DNA of 64,000 bases from Deltaproteobacteria bacterium (GTDB lineage: Bacteria; Myxococcota; Kuafuiibacteriia; Kuafuiibacteriales; Kuafuiibacteriaceae). A program made the position numbers and the translations under genes. Every line of letters begins with the position of its first letter. Positions within the stretch are counted from its first letter, which is position 1. A model generated the notes under the pieces. It searched no databases and was not told where the DNA came from. It saw only the letters and a program-made list of their open reading frames with translations. Below are positions 24,802-35,030 of this stretch, in pieces. Location of the stretch: contig JACKEN010000022.1 in the NCBI GenBank assembly GCA_020632995.1, positions 1 through 64,000 of the forward strand, read 5' to 3'.

Positions 24802-25050
24802 TCAGCCCATCACCGCTTCTCGCGGGCTCCGTATCAGCCCCGAGCGCCTCGAGTCGGTGGTCCAAGAGGCCCGGCTTCGAGGTGGCGTCGCTCGGAGGGC
24901 AGCCCCCATGGGGACGCCGAGGGCCGCCTCGGCCGTCGCGATCTGATCATCGGTGGCGGGCGCGCCCACGTGCAGTCGCTCGAGGTGCAGCCCGTAGTCC
25001 TCGCGCAGGGCCCGCAACCGGCCCTGCAAACTTTCGGTGAAGTCGCTCAT
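24802..25050 (-). pseudogene. Truncated SMI1/KNR4 (SUKH)-like fragment
   Basis: Starting at ATG 25050 (MSDFTESLQGRLRALRED), the segment ATDDQIATAEAALGVPM resembles the N-terminal helix-turn of SUKH immunity proteins (a typical SUKH start has xxIxxAExxLGVxLP). After about residue 50 the sequence becomes Arg/Ser-rich and unlike any fold (TPPRSRASWTT), and it stops at 82 residues, roughly half the length of a normal SUKH protein. It is most likely a gene truncated or frameshifted after the first helices. It lies two kilobases from the Imm21-like gene. Confidence 0.45.
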
Positions 25051-25075
25051 GTCACACACTCTCTCTTGCCCAGCC

Positions 25076-26185
25076 CTACCGACAGCCTGCGGTGAGGGCG
25101 TCGTTGTAGGCCGCGCCGCCCGCGGTGGTGTTGGGGATCCCGTGGTCCACCCCCGGGAGGTACGAGAACTCCGTGCTGCTCGTGACCCGGAGGGCGTACA
25201 TGTGGCCCGACGAGGTGGCGAACGAGTAGTCCGCACCGCCGTACATGAAGTGGACGTGGGTGTTGGGGTACTCGAAGTCAGAGAGTTCCGAGTCCAGGCT
25301 GTCGTCGTGGAGGGTGTCCCGGTAGGACTCCAGGTGCAGGCGACACGGTTGCGCGCCGCCGTAGGGGGCGTCGATGAGGTTGAGGTTGGCGGCGGCCACC
25401 GTGCACTCCAGCGGCCGGTCGTAGACGTAGTTCTCGGGCGGTACGGTCTCGCAGCCGTTGTCCCAGGGGGCACCGCCCAGGCAACCGAGGTCGATGCGGC
25501 CCATCGGGGGCCCGCCGCTGATCAGCGCGAAGTCGAGGCTCCGCTCCAGCCCATAGCGGGCCAGCGCGTAGGCGATCTCGCTCCCGCCCGCGGAGTTGCC
25601 CGCGGCGCAGAGCGGCCTGCGGGGCGGGTTGACGGTCGTGTCCACGTACCGGAGCAGTGTGGCGTAGCGGCAGGCCGACCTGGCCATGCCCGAGTCGCCG
25701 TCCGTCCATCGGGACGACCACGCGCGCTGGACCACCCGGTAGCCCCGCTGGGCCAGGTCTTGGATGAGCGCCTGCATCGGGGGTTGGGCGTCCACGAAGC
25801 CGGTCCCTGAGCCCCCCGAGCCCAGCACCACCGTGCCGAGCACGTTGGGGCCCGAGACGGAGGAGGTGATGCGGACCCGGGCGTCGAGGTCTGCGAGATC
25901 CGGGCAGCGGACCCGCCACACCTGACAGGTGGTGTCCGGGAGCCCGCCTGCGTCACAGGCCTCAGGCCGGACCTCCACCGAGCCCAAGGGTAGGGCTCCG
26001 CGGGCGGTGGCGGCCTCCGTCTGCGCGGCTTCGGGGCTTGAATCGGGCGTGGGCGGTCGGGAGGCCGGCGTCGCATCGCAGGCCATGCTCAGCCCTACGA
26101 GGAGTCCGAGGGCGGGAGTCAACGCGCGCGGAGGTGAGAACGTCCGTGGGACGGGTGGGTAGTCGCGGGAGATGCGGTCAAGCAC
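25076..26185 (-). CDS. Alpha/beta-hydrolase-fold lipoprotein
   Basis: 369 residues with a signal and lipobox (LLVGLSMAC near residue 36), followed by a Pro/Ser/Thr-rich linker. The hydrolase part has TVVLGSGGSGTGF (oxyanion-loop-like), CAAGNSAGGSEIAYALARYG with the GNSAG nucleophile elbow, and a C-terminal LPGVDHGIPN carrying a candidate catalytic His. An acid residue is plausible in MYGGADYSF. Cys pairs in the mature part are consistent with disulphides outside the cytoplasm. The reaction cannot be predicted beyond an esterase/lipase-like hydrolase. It is separated from the SUKH-like fragment by 25 bases, so read-through is possible. Confidence 0.8.
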   Translation of the reverse strand: MLDRISRDYPPVPRTFSPPRALTPALGLLVGLSMACDATPASRPPTPDSSPEAAQTEAATARGALPLGSVEVRPEACDAGGLPDTTCQVWRVRCPDLADLDARVRITSSVSGPNVLGTVVLGSGGSGTGFVDAQPPMQALIQDLAQRGYRVVQRAWSSRWTDGDSGMARSACRYATLLRYVDTTVNPPRRPLCAAGNSAGGSEIAYALARYGLERSLDFALISGGPPMGRIDLGCLGGAPWDNGCETVPPENYVYDRPLECTVAAANLNLIDAPYGGAQPCRLHLESYRDTLHDDSLDSELSDFEYPNTHVHFMYGGADYSFATSSGHMYALRVTSSTEFSYLPGVDHGIPNTTAGGAAYNDALTAGCR

Positions 26186-26387
26186 TGTAGGAGCGGCTCA
26201 GCACAGGGCGTGCCGAGCGACGGTGCTTCGCGTTGCCTTGGGGCTGCTGCTTGGAGTCCGCGGACCGGTGTGGGCGGTGTGTGGACCTCGGTCCGCAGCC
26301 GCGGAGAGGTAGCCCACCGTGCCCTCCCTCGTGAGGGCCAGGGTCCAGCCTTGGGGGGCTGGGAACGTACGTGGGTCCTACATCAAG

Positions 26388-27968
26388 TCAGCCCACCTGC
26401 TTCACGACCTCAGCACCATTGCCACCGGCCGGCCGCGGCTCGGCGTCGTCGCCCTTCGGCCCGACGTCCACTGTCGGGCCGCCCGCCAGGTGCTGCGCGA
26501 GGTGATCGAGGTGCAGGCTCTGCATCAGCGACGTGACCCCCGGGACCTGCGCGAGCACGTCGGTGACCGCCTGGCTCACCCGCTCGATGCCGGGGCTGCC
26601 GTTCGAGCCGACCAACGTGATGCGGTCGATCTTCGCGAGCGGCGCCGCAATCGCCCCTGCGATCGCGGGGAGCTGCTCGATGAACAGCTCGGCCACCGCG
26701 GCCTCACCGTAGCTGCGCCAGGCCTCCGCCTTCTGCTTCATCGCCTCGGCCTCGGCGAGGCCGCGCGCCCGTAGGCCCTCCGCCTCCGCGAGCTCCCGCT
26801 GCCGGGTGCCCTCGGCCTCGGCGAGGGCCTTGGCGCGGATCACCTCGGCCTCGGCGAGACCTTCGAGGCGCGCCGCCTTGGCGCGCGCCTCGCCCGCGAG
26901 CTCGAGCTCGTGCCGCTTGGCCTCCGCGATCGCCTCGATGCGGAAGCGCTCCGCCTCGGCCGGCTTGCGGACGGTGTGCACGAGCTCGCGCTCGATGCGG
27001 GCGATCTCGAGGTCCTCGACCTCGATCTGGAGCTGGCGCTCCACCTTGCTCACCCCGAGGCGCTCGGTGACGAGCGCGCCCTGCAACGTGGCCTGCCTCA
27101 GCTCGTAGGCCACCGCGTTGTCGGCCTTGGCGCGGGCGACCTCGGCCTCGTACTCCTCGTTCCGCACCCGCTGGGTCTTGGCCGCGCCGGCGACGGTGAG
27201 CTCCGACTCGATGCGCGCGAGCTCCGACTCCTGGTGGGCGCGCGAGGAGGCCACCTTGGCCTCCCGCTCGGCCTGCGCGCGGCCGACGGTGGCGTCGCGG
27301 TGCGAGGCCGACTCGCCGAGGACCGCGTCGCGCTGGATCTGGGCCATCTGCGGGCGGCCGAGGGCGGACAGGTAGCCGGACGGGTCCTGGACCGCGCGGA
27401 TGGTGAAGCTCACCACCTGGATGCCCATGTTCGCGAGCTCCGCCGCGGTGAGCCGCTGCACGCTCTGGGCGAACGCCTCGGGGTTCGCGTGGATCGTCTC
27501 GAAGGGCATCGTGCTGATGACGCCGCGCAGGTGGCCTTGCATCATCTGGTGCGCGATCTCGTTCATCTGGTCGGCCGACTTGCTGAGGAACATCTCGGCC
27601 GCGGTCGCGGTGGCGATCGCGTCGTCGCTGCGGACCTTGATCTGCGCGATCGCGTCCACCCGGATCGGCACGCCGAGCTTGGTGAAGAACTCGGGCGTCT
27701 GGATCTCGAGCGTCATGAGCTCCACCGACATGCGGTGGGTCTTCTCGCGGATCGGGACGACGAAGGTCCCGCCGCCGTGGAAGATGCGGAAGTTCTTGGT
27801 GATGGTGGCCCCGGTGTCCGGGTCGCTGAAGACCGTGCGGCGGCCGGAGACGATCAGCACCTCGTTGGGGCCTACCTTCTGGTACCGCTGGGCGATCCAG
27901 CTCGCGACGGCCGCGACCGCGGCCAGGACGGGGATCACCAGGAACCAGACATTGTTGAGAATCGACAT
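26388..27968 (-). CDS. Flotillin-family (SPFH) protein
   Basis: About 526 residues from ATG 27968, giving a single N-terminal membrane segment (VWFLVIPVLAAVAAVASWI). The SPFH domain follows (YQKVGPNEVLIVSGRR, then TLEIQTPEFFTKLGVPIRVDA), and residues 220-440 form a long Ala/Glu/Arg-rich coiled coil with repeated ALAEAEGTRQRELAEAEGLR units, typical of flotillin. The C-terminus has EQLPAIAGAIAAPLAKID, common to flotillins. It forms membrane microdomain scaffolds. It is preceded by a NfeD-like gene with one base between, the classical flotillin/NfeD pair, behind a sigma-54 activator and candidate -24/-12 promoter. Confidence 0.95.
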   Translation of the reverse strand: MSILNNVWFLVIPVLAAVAAVASWIAQRYQKVGPNEVLIVSGRRTVFSDPDTGATITKNFRIFHGGGTFVVPIREKTHRMSVELMTLEIQTPEFFTKLGVPIRVDAIAQIKVRSDDAIATATAAEMFLSKSADQMNEIAHQMMQGHLRGVISTMPFETIHANPEAFAQSVQRLTAAELANMGIQVVSFTIRAVQDPSGYLSALGRPQMAQIQRDAVLGESASHRDATVGRAQAEREAKVASSRAHQESELARIESELTVAGAAKTQRVRNEEYEAEVARAKADNAVAYELRQATLQGALVTERLGVSKVERQLQIEVEDLEIARIERELVHTVRKPAEAERFRIEAIAEAKRHELELAGEARAKAARLEGLAEAEVIRAKALAEAEGTRQRELAEAEGLRARGLAEAEAMKQKAEAWRSYGEAAVAELFIEQLPAIAGAIAAPLAKIDRITLVGSNGSPGIERVSQAVTDVLAQVPGVTSLMQSLHLDHLAQHLAGGPTVDVGPKGDDAEPRPAGGNGAEVVKQVG

Positions 27969-27969
27969 T

Positions 27970-28317
27970 TCATTCCTCCGTGAGTAGGAGCGCGACGGTC
28001 GCGACGCCATCTTGGGTCCCGAGCACCACGACCTCTGCGTCGCACGGGACTTCGTGCGGCAGGTCGGTCCGTGCGGGGACCGAGACGCGCGTCCCCGTGC
28101 CCACCAGCCGCACGGCACCTACGCCGCCGGCGGGGATGGGGACGGTGACGCGCGCGATCGTGCCGAGGGTGGACGCCGGCGTCAGCGCGCGGGTCGGGCG
28201 GTGGACGAGGAAGCTGCCCGCGTGGATGACCAGCGCGAGCAGTCCGATCAGGCTCGACGCCGCGATGACGAGGACGGCCACCAACGTGAGGCCATCGGAC
28301 GCGAATCGCAGCTCCAT
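27970..28317 (-). CDS. NfeD-like membrane protein
   Basis: 115 residues. One N-terminal membrane helix (LTLVAVLVIAASSLIGLLALVI) and a C-terminal beta-rich domain (TLGTIARVTVPIPAGGVGAVRLV, then VPARTDLPHEVPCDAEVVVLG) with the OB-fold signature of short NfeD/YuaF-like partners of flotillin. It lies one base upstream of flotillin. The GTG/TTG codons near codon 12-13 are alternative starts if the -12 element at 28330-28346 fixes the mRNA start. Confidence 0.75.
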   Translation of the reverse strand: MELRFASDGLTLVAVLVIAASSLIGLLALVIHAGSFLVHRPTRALTPASTLGTIARVTVPIPAGGVGAVRLVGTGTRVSVPARTDLPHEVPCDAEVVVLGTQDGVATVALLLTEE

Positions 28318-28329
28318 GCCCCCGTGCCT

Positions 28330-28346
28330 TGAAAGCGGCGTGCCAA
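28330..28346 (-). promoter_or_regulatory. Candidate sigma-54 promoter of NfeD/flotillin operon
   Basis: On the minus strand TTGGCACGCCGCTTTCA matches the sigma-54 consensus (TGGCACG-N4-TTGCA): the -24 element is perfect and the -12 element is TTTC instead of TTGC. The spacing between the two elements is canonical. It lies between the sigma-54 activator gene and the genes it probably controls. The predicted transcript would start about two bases before the annotated ATG, which would be leaderless, so either the start is further downstream or the match is fortuitous. Confidence 0.45.
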
Positions 28347-28388
28347 CGCGTGGCGCGAGGCCCGGCGGGTGACGACGTGAGAGTTATT

Positions 28389-29693
28389 TCAGGCGAGGCC
28401 GTGCTTGCGGCAGAAGTACCGGAGCTGGTGGTACGACAGGTCGAGGTCGCGCGCGGCCTGCGCCTGGTTGTGATCCGCGCGGTCGAGCGCCTCCACGAGG
28501 AGGCGCCGCTCGTAGCGGGCCACCTGCCCCTTGAAGCCCACCGCGGCGGCCTCGGACGGGACGTCGAGGAAGCCGATGTCCTCCGGCGTGAGCTCGTTCG
28601 TGGTGTCGCGGTAGACCGCGCGCTCGATGATGTTCTTCAGCTCGCGCACGTTCCCCGGGAAGGGGTAGCGGTGGAGGAGATCGAGCGCCTCCTTGGACAG
28701 CCGCTTGCCCCGAAAGCTCGGCACCTCGCGCATGAAGCGATCCATGAAGTGCTGGGCGAGCGTCTCGATCTCGGCGTCGCGCTCCCGGAGCGGCGGCACG
28801 CGGATCGTCTCGAACGCGAGGCGGTCGTGCAGGTCGGCGAGGAACTCACCGCGCGCGATCTTCTCCTCGAGGTTGGCGTTGGTGGCGGCCACGATGCGCG
28901 TGTTCGCCTCGAGCTCCTCGGTGCCGCCCACGCGCGAGAACACGCCGTACTCCACCACCCGCAAGATCTTCTGCTGGAACGGGAGCGACATGTGGCCGAT
29001 CTCGTCGAGGAAGAGCGTCCCGCCCGACGCCTGCTCGAACTTGCCCACCCGCATGGACGCTGCGCCCGAGAACGCGCCCTTCTCGTGCCCGAAGAGCTCG
29101 CTCTCGAGGAGGGTGTCGGCGAGCGCCGCGCAGTTCACCGCGATGAAGGGGCGCCCGGGCACGCCCGCGGCGCGGTGGATCGCGCGCGCGATGAGCTCCT
29201 TGCCGGTGCCGCGCTCGCCCACCACCAACAGCGGTCGCGGCACGCGCGCGACCTTCTCGACCTGCTGGAGGATCGCCTTGATCTGCGGTGAGTCGCCGAC
29301 GATCGCGAAGCGGGACTCGGCCTCCTCCTCGAGCGAGCGGCTGTGCTCGATCAGCCGCGTGACGCGGTAGGTCTTGGCGAGCATCGTCCGCACGCGCGCC
29401 TCGAGCTTCGGTCCGAGCACCAGGAGGTCGTTCGCGCCCTGGGCCACCGCGTCCGCCGCGCTCTGCACGCTCCCGACCGCGGCCACCACCACGATCGGGA
29501 CCTGCGGGTCGATCGCGCGCAGCCGTGGCACGAGGGCGGTGTCGGCCAGGAGCACGAGATCCGCCGGCCTTCGGCGCATGCGGGCGAGGAGCGCGCGGGC
29601 CGAGTGCACCGTGGCGCTCCGGGCGTCGGTGGACGCACGCAGCGCCTCTTCCAGGCCCTCGTGGGCCCCGAGGATCAGGATCTGTCTGGGCAC
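28389..29693 (-). CDS. PspF-like sigma-54-dependent activator
   Basis: 434 residues. An N-terminal receiver-like region (residues 1-110: QILILGAHEGLEEAL, ADLVLLADTALV, IVVVAAVG) has no clear phosphoacceptor Asp at the usual place. The AAA+ core has Walker A GERGTGKE, the loop GAFSGA (normally GAFTGA), Walker B GGTLFLDEIG, and FPGNVRELKN. A C-terminal Fis-type helix-turn-helix ends LDLSYHQLRYFCRKHGL, which resembles the end of PspF. It lies directly upstream of the NfeD/flotillin genes on the same strand, so it probably activates them, as in the membrane-stress phage-shock response. Confidence 0.92.
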   Translation of the reverse strand: MPRQILILGAHEGLEEALRASTDARSATVHSARALLARMRRRPADLVLLADTALVPRLRAIDPQVPIVVVAAVGSVQSAADAVAQGANDLLVLGPKLEARVRTMLAKTYRVTRLIEHSRSLEEEAESRFAIVGDSPQIKAILQQVEKVARVPRPLLVVGERGTGKELIARAIHRAAGVPGRPFIAVNCAALADTLLESELFGHEKGAFSGAASMRVGKFEQASGGTLFLDEIGHMSLPFQQKILRVVEYGVFSRVGGTEELEANTRIVAATNANLEEKIARGEFLADLHDRLAFETIRVPPLRERDAEIETLAQHFMDRFMREVPSFRGKRLSKEALDLLHRYPFPGNVRELKNIIERAVYRDTTNELTPEDIGFLDVPSEAAAVGFKGQVARYERRLLVEALDRADHNQAQAARDLDLSYHQLRYFCRKHGLA

Positions 29694-29829
29694 CTGCGAG
29701 ACATTTCAACAGATCTGAGAATTATTGTCACATTGGCCGATTCGACGACCGTTCCGGCGCTGCGGCATGGCCTCGATCACACCGCTTCGCATGCGCGCTG
29801 GATCACGTTAGCCTCGCCGCCGCCGCCCC

Positions 29830-30345
29830 ATGCACCGCCTCGCCGCTCCCATGACCCTCCTGGCCCTGCTCGCACCAGGCTGCGCCATCTACTGCCCGGT
29901 CTACGCCACCTCGGGCTGCGTGGAGGTGGCCAAGCTCGACGGCCTGGGCGCCCAGGGGCGCCACGAGGCGCTCATCGGGTACCTGGACGACGAACGGAGC
30001 TGGGTCCGGGAGGAGGCGGCCAAGGCGCTGGGGCGCCACCACGTCCGCGCGGCCCAGCCCGCGCTCCGGGCCCGCCTGAACGACGGGTCCGAGCGGCGCT
30101 ATGTGCGGGCGGAGGCGGCCCGGGCGCTCGGCCGGCTCGGGGCGCGGGACACCACCTCGGACCTGCGGGCGGCGGCGCGCGCCGACGCGGCGCCGGAGCT
30201 GAAGCTCGCGGTGCTCGAGGCCCTGTGCACGATGGACCCGGCCGGGCCCGACACCCAGGCCACGGTGCAGGGGCTCGTGACGGACGAGGACGTCCTCGTG
30301 GCGTCGGCGGCCAAGCACCGGCAGGGCACGGGGTGCGGGTCGTGA
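29830..30345 (+). CDS. HEAT-repeat lipoprotein 1
   Basis: 171 residues; the downstream ATG 29851 (MTLLALLAPGC) gives a tighter signal and lipobox, but the upstream start is also in frame. The mature part has repeated helical units (SWVREEAAKALGRHHVRAAQ, RRYVRAEAARALGRLGARD), typical HEAT/armadillo-like repeats. GTGA overlap couples it to the next gene. First of five tightly packed genes ending at 34565. The divergent sigma-54 activator starts 137 bases away on the other strand. Confidence 0.72.
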   Translation: MHRLAAPMTLLALLAPGCAIYCPVYATSGCVEVAKLDGLGAQGRHEALIGYLDDERSWVREEAAKALGRHHVRAAQPALRARLNDGSERRYVRAEAARALGRLGARDTTSDLRAAARADAAPELKLAVLEALCTMDPAGPDTQATVQGLVTDEDVLVASAAKHRQGTGCGS

Positions 30346-31447
30346 GGCGCCTCATGGTCCTGCTCCTGGGCCTCGCGGCGGGGTGCGCCACCGCGCCCAC
30401 CCATATGTACGACCTCATGGACGCGGAGGGCGACGAGGCGGTGGCCGACGCCCTGGAGTCCGCCGCAGCCGTCCTGACCGACCGCGGGGCGCGCGCGGCC
30501 ACCCGCGAGGCGGCGGCTCGAACCCTCGGGCGGCTGCGGAGCGACGCGCCGGCCGCGATCTCGGCCCTGCAGCTGGGGCTGGCCGCGGACCAGGCCCCGG
30601 GCCTGCGCCGGCAGTCGGCGTGGGCGCTCGGTGAGCTCCGGAGCCCGGCCGCGCTCCCGGTGCTCACCGCGGCGCTCCGATCGCCTCTGGACGACGAGAC
30701 CGGGGCCTACCTGCTCGAGGCGGTGGCCAAGCACTACCCGGTGATGGCGGGGGACGAGGAGACCCTGGTCCGGGTGGTGGAGGCGATGGTGTTCTACGCG
30801 GGCAACCGCCAGGGCGCGCCGGCCGCGATGTACGACCTGCTGGGGGCCCGGACCCGCACCGTGGCGGTGAACGTGCGGGTGTTGTCGAACGCGCTCCAGA
30901 CCCTGTCGTCGGCCAACACCGCGGGGAACCGTGCCGCGGTCTACAACGCCACGCTGGAGCTGCTCGAGAAGGTGGCGTCCAAGACCGGGGAGATCCGGGC
31001 CGGGCCGGCGGCGTGGTCGGCGCGGGTCGAGGCGGCGATGCGGGCGGCCCGCGCGGCCCACGACGCGGACCCCGAGGGCACCGGCCTCCTGGTGCTGTGG
31101 TACCTGGGCCAGCTGGCGTCCGAGCAGGAGCTGGCGGGGCCGGCGGGCCAGGTGCTGGCGGGGGACGACGTGCCCGAGGCGGCCCGGCCCACCCGGTCGC
31201 CGCGGGCGGCCCAGCGCCTGGTGGCGGCGTGGGCGCTCGCGCGCTTGCAGGCCCACGCGCTGGGGCCGCGGCGCGCGCTCCTGTTGGACGTGCTCTCGGA
31301 TGAGCTCGAGCCCAAGGTCATGCAGGTGCTGGCGGATCTGCCGGTGCGAGCGGGTGAGGTGGACGCGGTGCAGCGGGTCCTCGGGATCACCGGGCGGATC
31401 GCGCCCGCCACGCCGGGCGCGGCCACCGTGCGCGGGGAGGGCCACCG

Positions 31448-31451
<4 letters not shown>
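30342..31451 (+). CDS. HEAT-repeat lipoprotein 2
   Basis: 369 residues from GTG 30342 (alternative ATG 30354). The signal LMVLLLGLAAGC ends in a lipobox, so the protein is probably outer-membrane anchored. Repeats such as RAATREAAARTLGRLRSDAP and LRRQSAWALGELRSPAALPV are HEAT-type; the C-terminal half is helical without clear motifs. It overlaps the previous gene by four bases and the collagen-like gene by four bases (ATGA). Likely a scaffold or assembly factor for the product of the next gene. Confidence 0.75.
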
Positions 31452-32874
<1,423 letters not shown>

Positions 32875-32884
<10 letters not shown>

Positions 32885-33996
32885 CGAGAACGACATTGGT
32901 CCTGGCGTTGACGCTGGCGGGGTGCGCGAGCGGGCCGACGCCGGTGCAGGTGCGGCAGATGGGCCAGCGGGGCGACACCGCGGGGCTCTTCGAGGCCTGG
33001 GAGTCCGCGAGCAAGGACAAGGTCCGGGTGGCGGTGCTGGAGGCCTTCGCGCAGAACCCGTCCGACGCCGCCGGGCAGCGCCTGGTGGTGAAGCAGGCGC
33101 GGGAGGCGACCTCCCGCCCGGTGCAGCTGGCCGCGCTGCGGGCCCTCGCGGCGTACCAGGGCGATGACGTGGTCGGCGCGCTGGTGCCGGCCCTCGGCCA
33201 CCCGTGGCCGGAGGCCCGGGAGGTGGCGCGGGCCAACCTCGCGGCCCAGGGCCCGCGGGCCCACGCGGCGCTCCTCGCCGCGGTGGGGTCCGACGCCAAC
33301 CCGTGGGTGCGGGCGGGGGCGACCAAGCTCCTGGTGCAAGGCGCCTTGACGCATGCTCCGGTGCGCCCCGCGGTCGAGGACGCGCTCCTCGCGCGGGCGC
33401 GGGACGATCAGATCGCCACGGTGCGGGAGGCGGCGGTGGTGGGCCTGGGCGCGCTGAAGGTGGCCGCGGCCCGCCCGGTGCTGGGCGAGCTCGCCCGCAC
33501 CGACCCCGATACGCAGGTCCGCTTGCAGGCGGATCAGGCCCTGCGGAGCCTGGGTGAGGTCTCGGCCGAGGAGGAGGTCGTGGTCGCGGTGCTCCCGCTC
33601 AAGGACGACACCGGCGGCGCCGACCCCGAGGCGGCCCGGCTGGGCATGCAGGTGGCCGAGTACGTGGCGGCCCGGCTGTCCGAGACCCGGGTCTGCAAGG
33701 TGGTGGACAGGGCCAAGCTCGAGGCGGCGCTCGAAGAGATGCGGAAGGTGGGCAAGCACGTCTACGACGGCGACGCCCCCAACGTGCCCGAGATCGGCGC
33801 CTTCAAGCTGGCGAACCAGCTCGTCTACGGCTCGGTGCAGCGCCAGGGCGGGACCTACACCGTGGTGCTGAACCGGATGCAGGTGTCTACGTTGGAGCTG
33901 GTGCCGGGGGCGGCGGTCACGGTGCGCGGCTACCGCGCCGACCTCGACAAGCTCAAGGTGGAGGCGGCGGACCGCTTCGTGAAGAGGTTCCGTTGA
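32875..33996 (+). CDS. HEAT-repeat / CsgG-like fusion lipoprotein
   Basis: 373 residues with a lipobox (LALTLAGCASG). Residues 20-230 are HEAT-type repeats (KDKVRVAVLEAFAQN, RPVQLAALRALAAYQGD, ATVREAAVVGLGALKVAAARP). Residues 236-373 resemble CsgG/FlgO-type domains (VVVAVLPLKDDTGG, VAEYVAARLSETRVCKVVDRAKLEAALEEM, LANQLVYGSVQ). CsgG forms the outer-membrane secretion pore for curli subunits. Fusion of HEAT repeats to CsgG next to a collagen-like substrate candidate suggests a dedicated export pore. The start overlaps the collagen-like gene by ten bases. Confidence 0.82.
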
Positions 33997-34565
33997 GGCG
34001 TGCAGGCCTGCTTGCGGTGGGGCTCTTGCTCGTGGGCTTCGGCCCGGGGGCGGACCCGTTCCTGGGCCTCCGGGTGGGGGCCTCGTCCGGGGAGGTCGAG
34101 TCGGCCCTGAGGGGGGCGCGGCTCGAGGTGGACGCGACCTCCGTGCAGCCGGGGGCCCTCCGGGACGGGCTGGTGCGGACCGGGCTCCTCGAGGCCATCC
34201 ACCGGGCCGACGCCACCCCGCGCTCGATGGAGGGCGGGCTCGACCCCGCCGCCTTCAGCCGCCTCCGGGCGGGGCAGGCCGACGGGGCCCGCTACACGGT
34301 GGCGGAGTCGCCCCGCGGGGTGGACTTCGTGCTGGTGCGGGTGAAGGTGCCGGTGGACCCGAGCCGGGACAATCGGGACGGGTGGTCGAGGGACCGCTTG
34401 CATCGCCTGCAGGAGGCCTTGCGGGCCTTCGGGGGCTTCGCGCTTCGGACCGCGAAGCAGGACCGGTACGAGAACCGGTTCGAGTGGAAGGGCAAGGGGC
34501 GCGGTGGGCGGGTGTTCGTGCGCTACGTGCCCGAGGACGACGAGCTGGTGGCGCTCTTGTACTGA
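33993..34565 (+). CDS. Hypothetical exported protein, last gene of HEAT/collagen operon
   Basis: 190 residues from TTG 33993, overlapping the previous stop (TTGA). An N-terminal signal (RRAGLLAVGLLLVGFG) precedes a domain with no recognised family: LGLRVGASSGEVESALRGARLEVDA, then WSRDRLHRLQEALRAFGGF. The beginning, LGLRVGAS-x-EV-ALRGA, resembles small periplasmic domains that compare two states (SmpA/BamE-like in general pattern), but the match is weak. Confidence 0.7.
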   Translation: MRRAGLLAVGLLLVGFGPGADPFLGLRVGASSGEVESALRGARLEVDATSVQPGALRDGLVRTGLLEAIHRADATPRSMEGGLDPAAFSRLRAGQADGARYTVAESPRGVDFVLVRVKVPVDPSRDNRDGWSRDRLHRLQEALRAFGGFALRTAKQDRYENRFEWKGKGRGGRVFVRYVPEDDELVALLY

Positions 34566-34588
34566 CCGGATGCCCGGCGCTCGACGAA

Positions 34589-34606
34589 CTACGAAGATCT
34601 TCGTAG
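34589..34606. promoter_or_regulatory. BlaI-type operator 1
   Basis: CTACGAAGATCTTCGTAG is a perfect 18-base palindrome upstream of the BlaI-like gene. It is the expected kind of operator for a BlaI/MecI winged-helix repressor, which binds TACxxxxxxGTA-like dyads. Confidence 0.7.
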
Positions 34607-34611
34607 ACAAC

Positions 34612-34627
34612 TACGAAGGTCTTCGTA
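34612..34627. promoter_or_regulatory. BlaI-type operator 2
   Basis: TACGAAGGTCTTCGTA repeats the same dyad with one central mismatch, 22 bases centre-to-centre from operator 1. Two sites, one to two helix turns apart, are typical for cooperative autoregulation. The second site lies 14 bases from the ATG of the repressor and would overlap the promoter or ribosome-binding region. Confidence 0.7.
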
Positions 34628-34640
34628 TATAGACGAGCGC

Positions 34641-35030
34641 ATGGGCGACCTCCCGATGCCGACCGACGCCGAGCTCGCGATCCTCGCGGTGCTCTGGCGA
34701 GACGGGCCCTGCACCGTCCGGCAGGTGCACGAGGCGCTCTCGGCGGCCCACGACACCGCGTACACGACCACCCTCAAGCTGATGCAGGTGATGACCCAGA
34801 AGGGCCTGCTCGTGCGCGACGCCTCCCAGCGCAGCCACGTGTTCCGGGCGGCGAAGCCGGCCGCACGCACCCAGGGTCACCTGGTGAAGAAGCTGGTGGA
34901 GGCGGCGTTCGAGGGGTCCGCCGCGCGGCTCGCGATGCGGGCGCTGTCGACGAAGCGCGCCTCGCTCGAGGAGCTCGAGGCGCTCGAGACGATGATCGAG
35001 CGCCTGAAGGCGGAGCAGCGCGATGACTGA
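34641..35030 (+). CDS. BlaI/MecI/CopY family repressor
   Basis: 129 residues, the usual length. The winged-helix DNA-binding domain starts PTDAELAILAVLWRDGPCTVRQVHEAL, then TAYTTTLKLMQVMTQKGLLVRD, as in BlaI/MecI. The C-terminal helix-rich part mediates dimerisation and carries the site where BlaR1-type proteases trigger cleavage. Two palindromic operators lie directly upstream. It overlaps the M56 protease-fusion gene (ATGA-type overlap at 35023-35030), so repressor and sensor are coupled. Confidence 0.93.
   Translation: MGDLPMPTDAELAILAVLWRDGPCTVRQVHEALSAAHDTAYTTTLKLMQVMTQKGLLVRDASQRSHVFRAAKPAARTQGHLVKKLVEAAFEGSAARLAMRALSTKRASLEELEALETMIERLKAEQRDD

Noticed and set aside
28389..29693. Assignment of the sigma-54 activator as a classical response regulator
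   Set aside because: The N-terminal domain lacks a convincing phosphoacceptor Asp, and no histidine kinase gene is adjacent.
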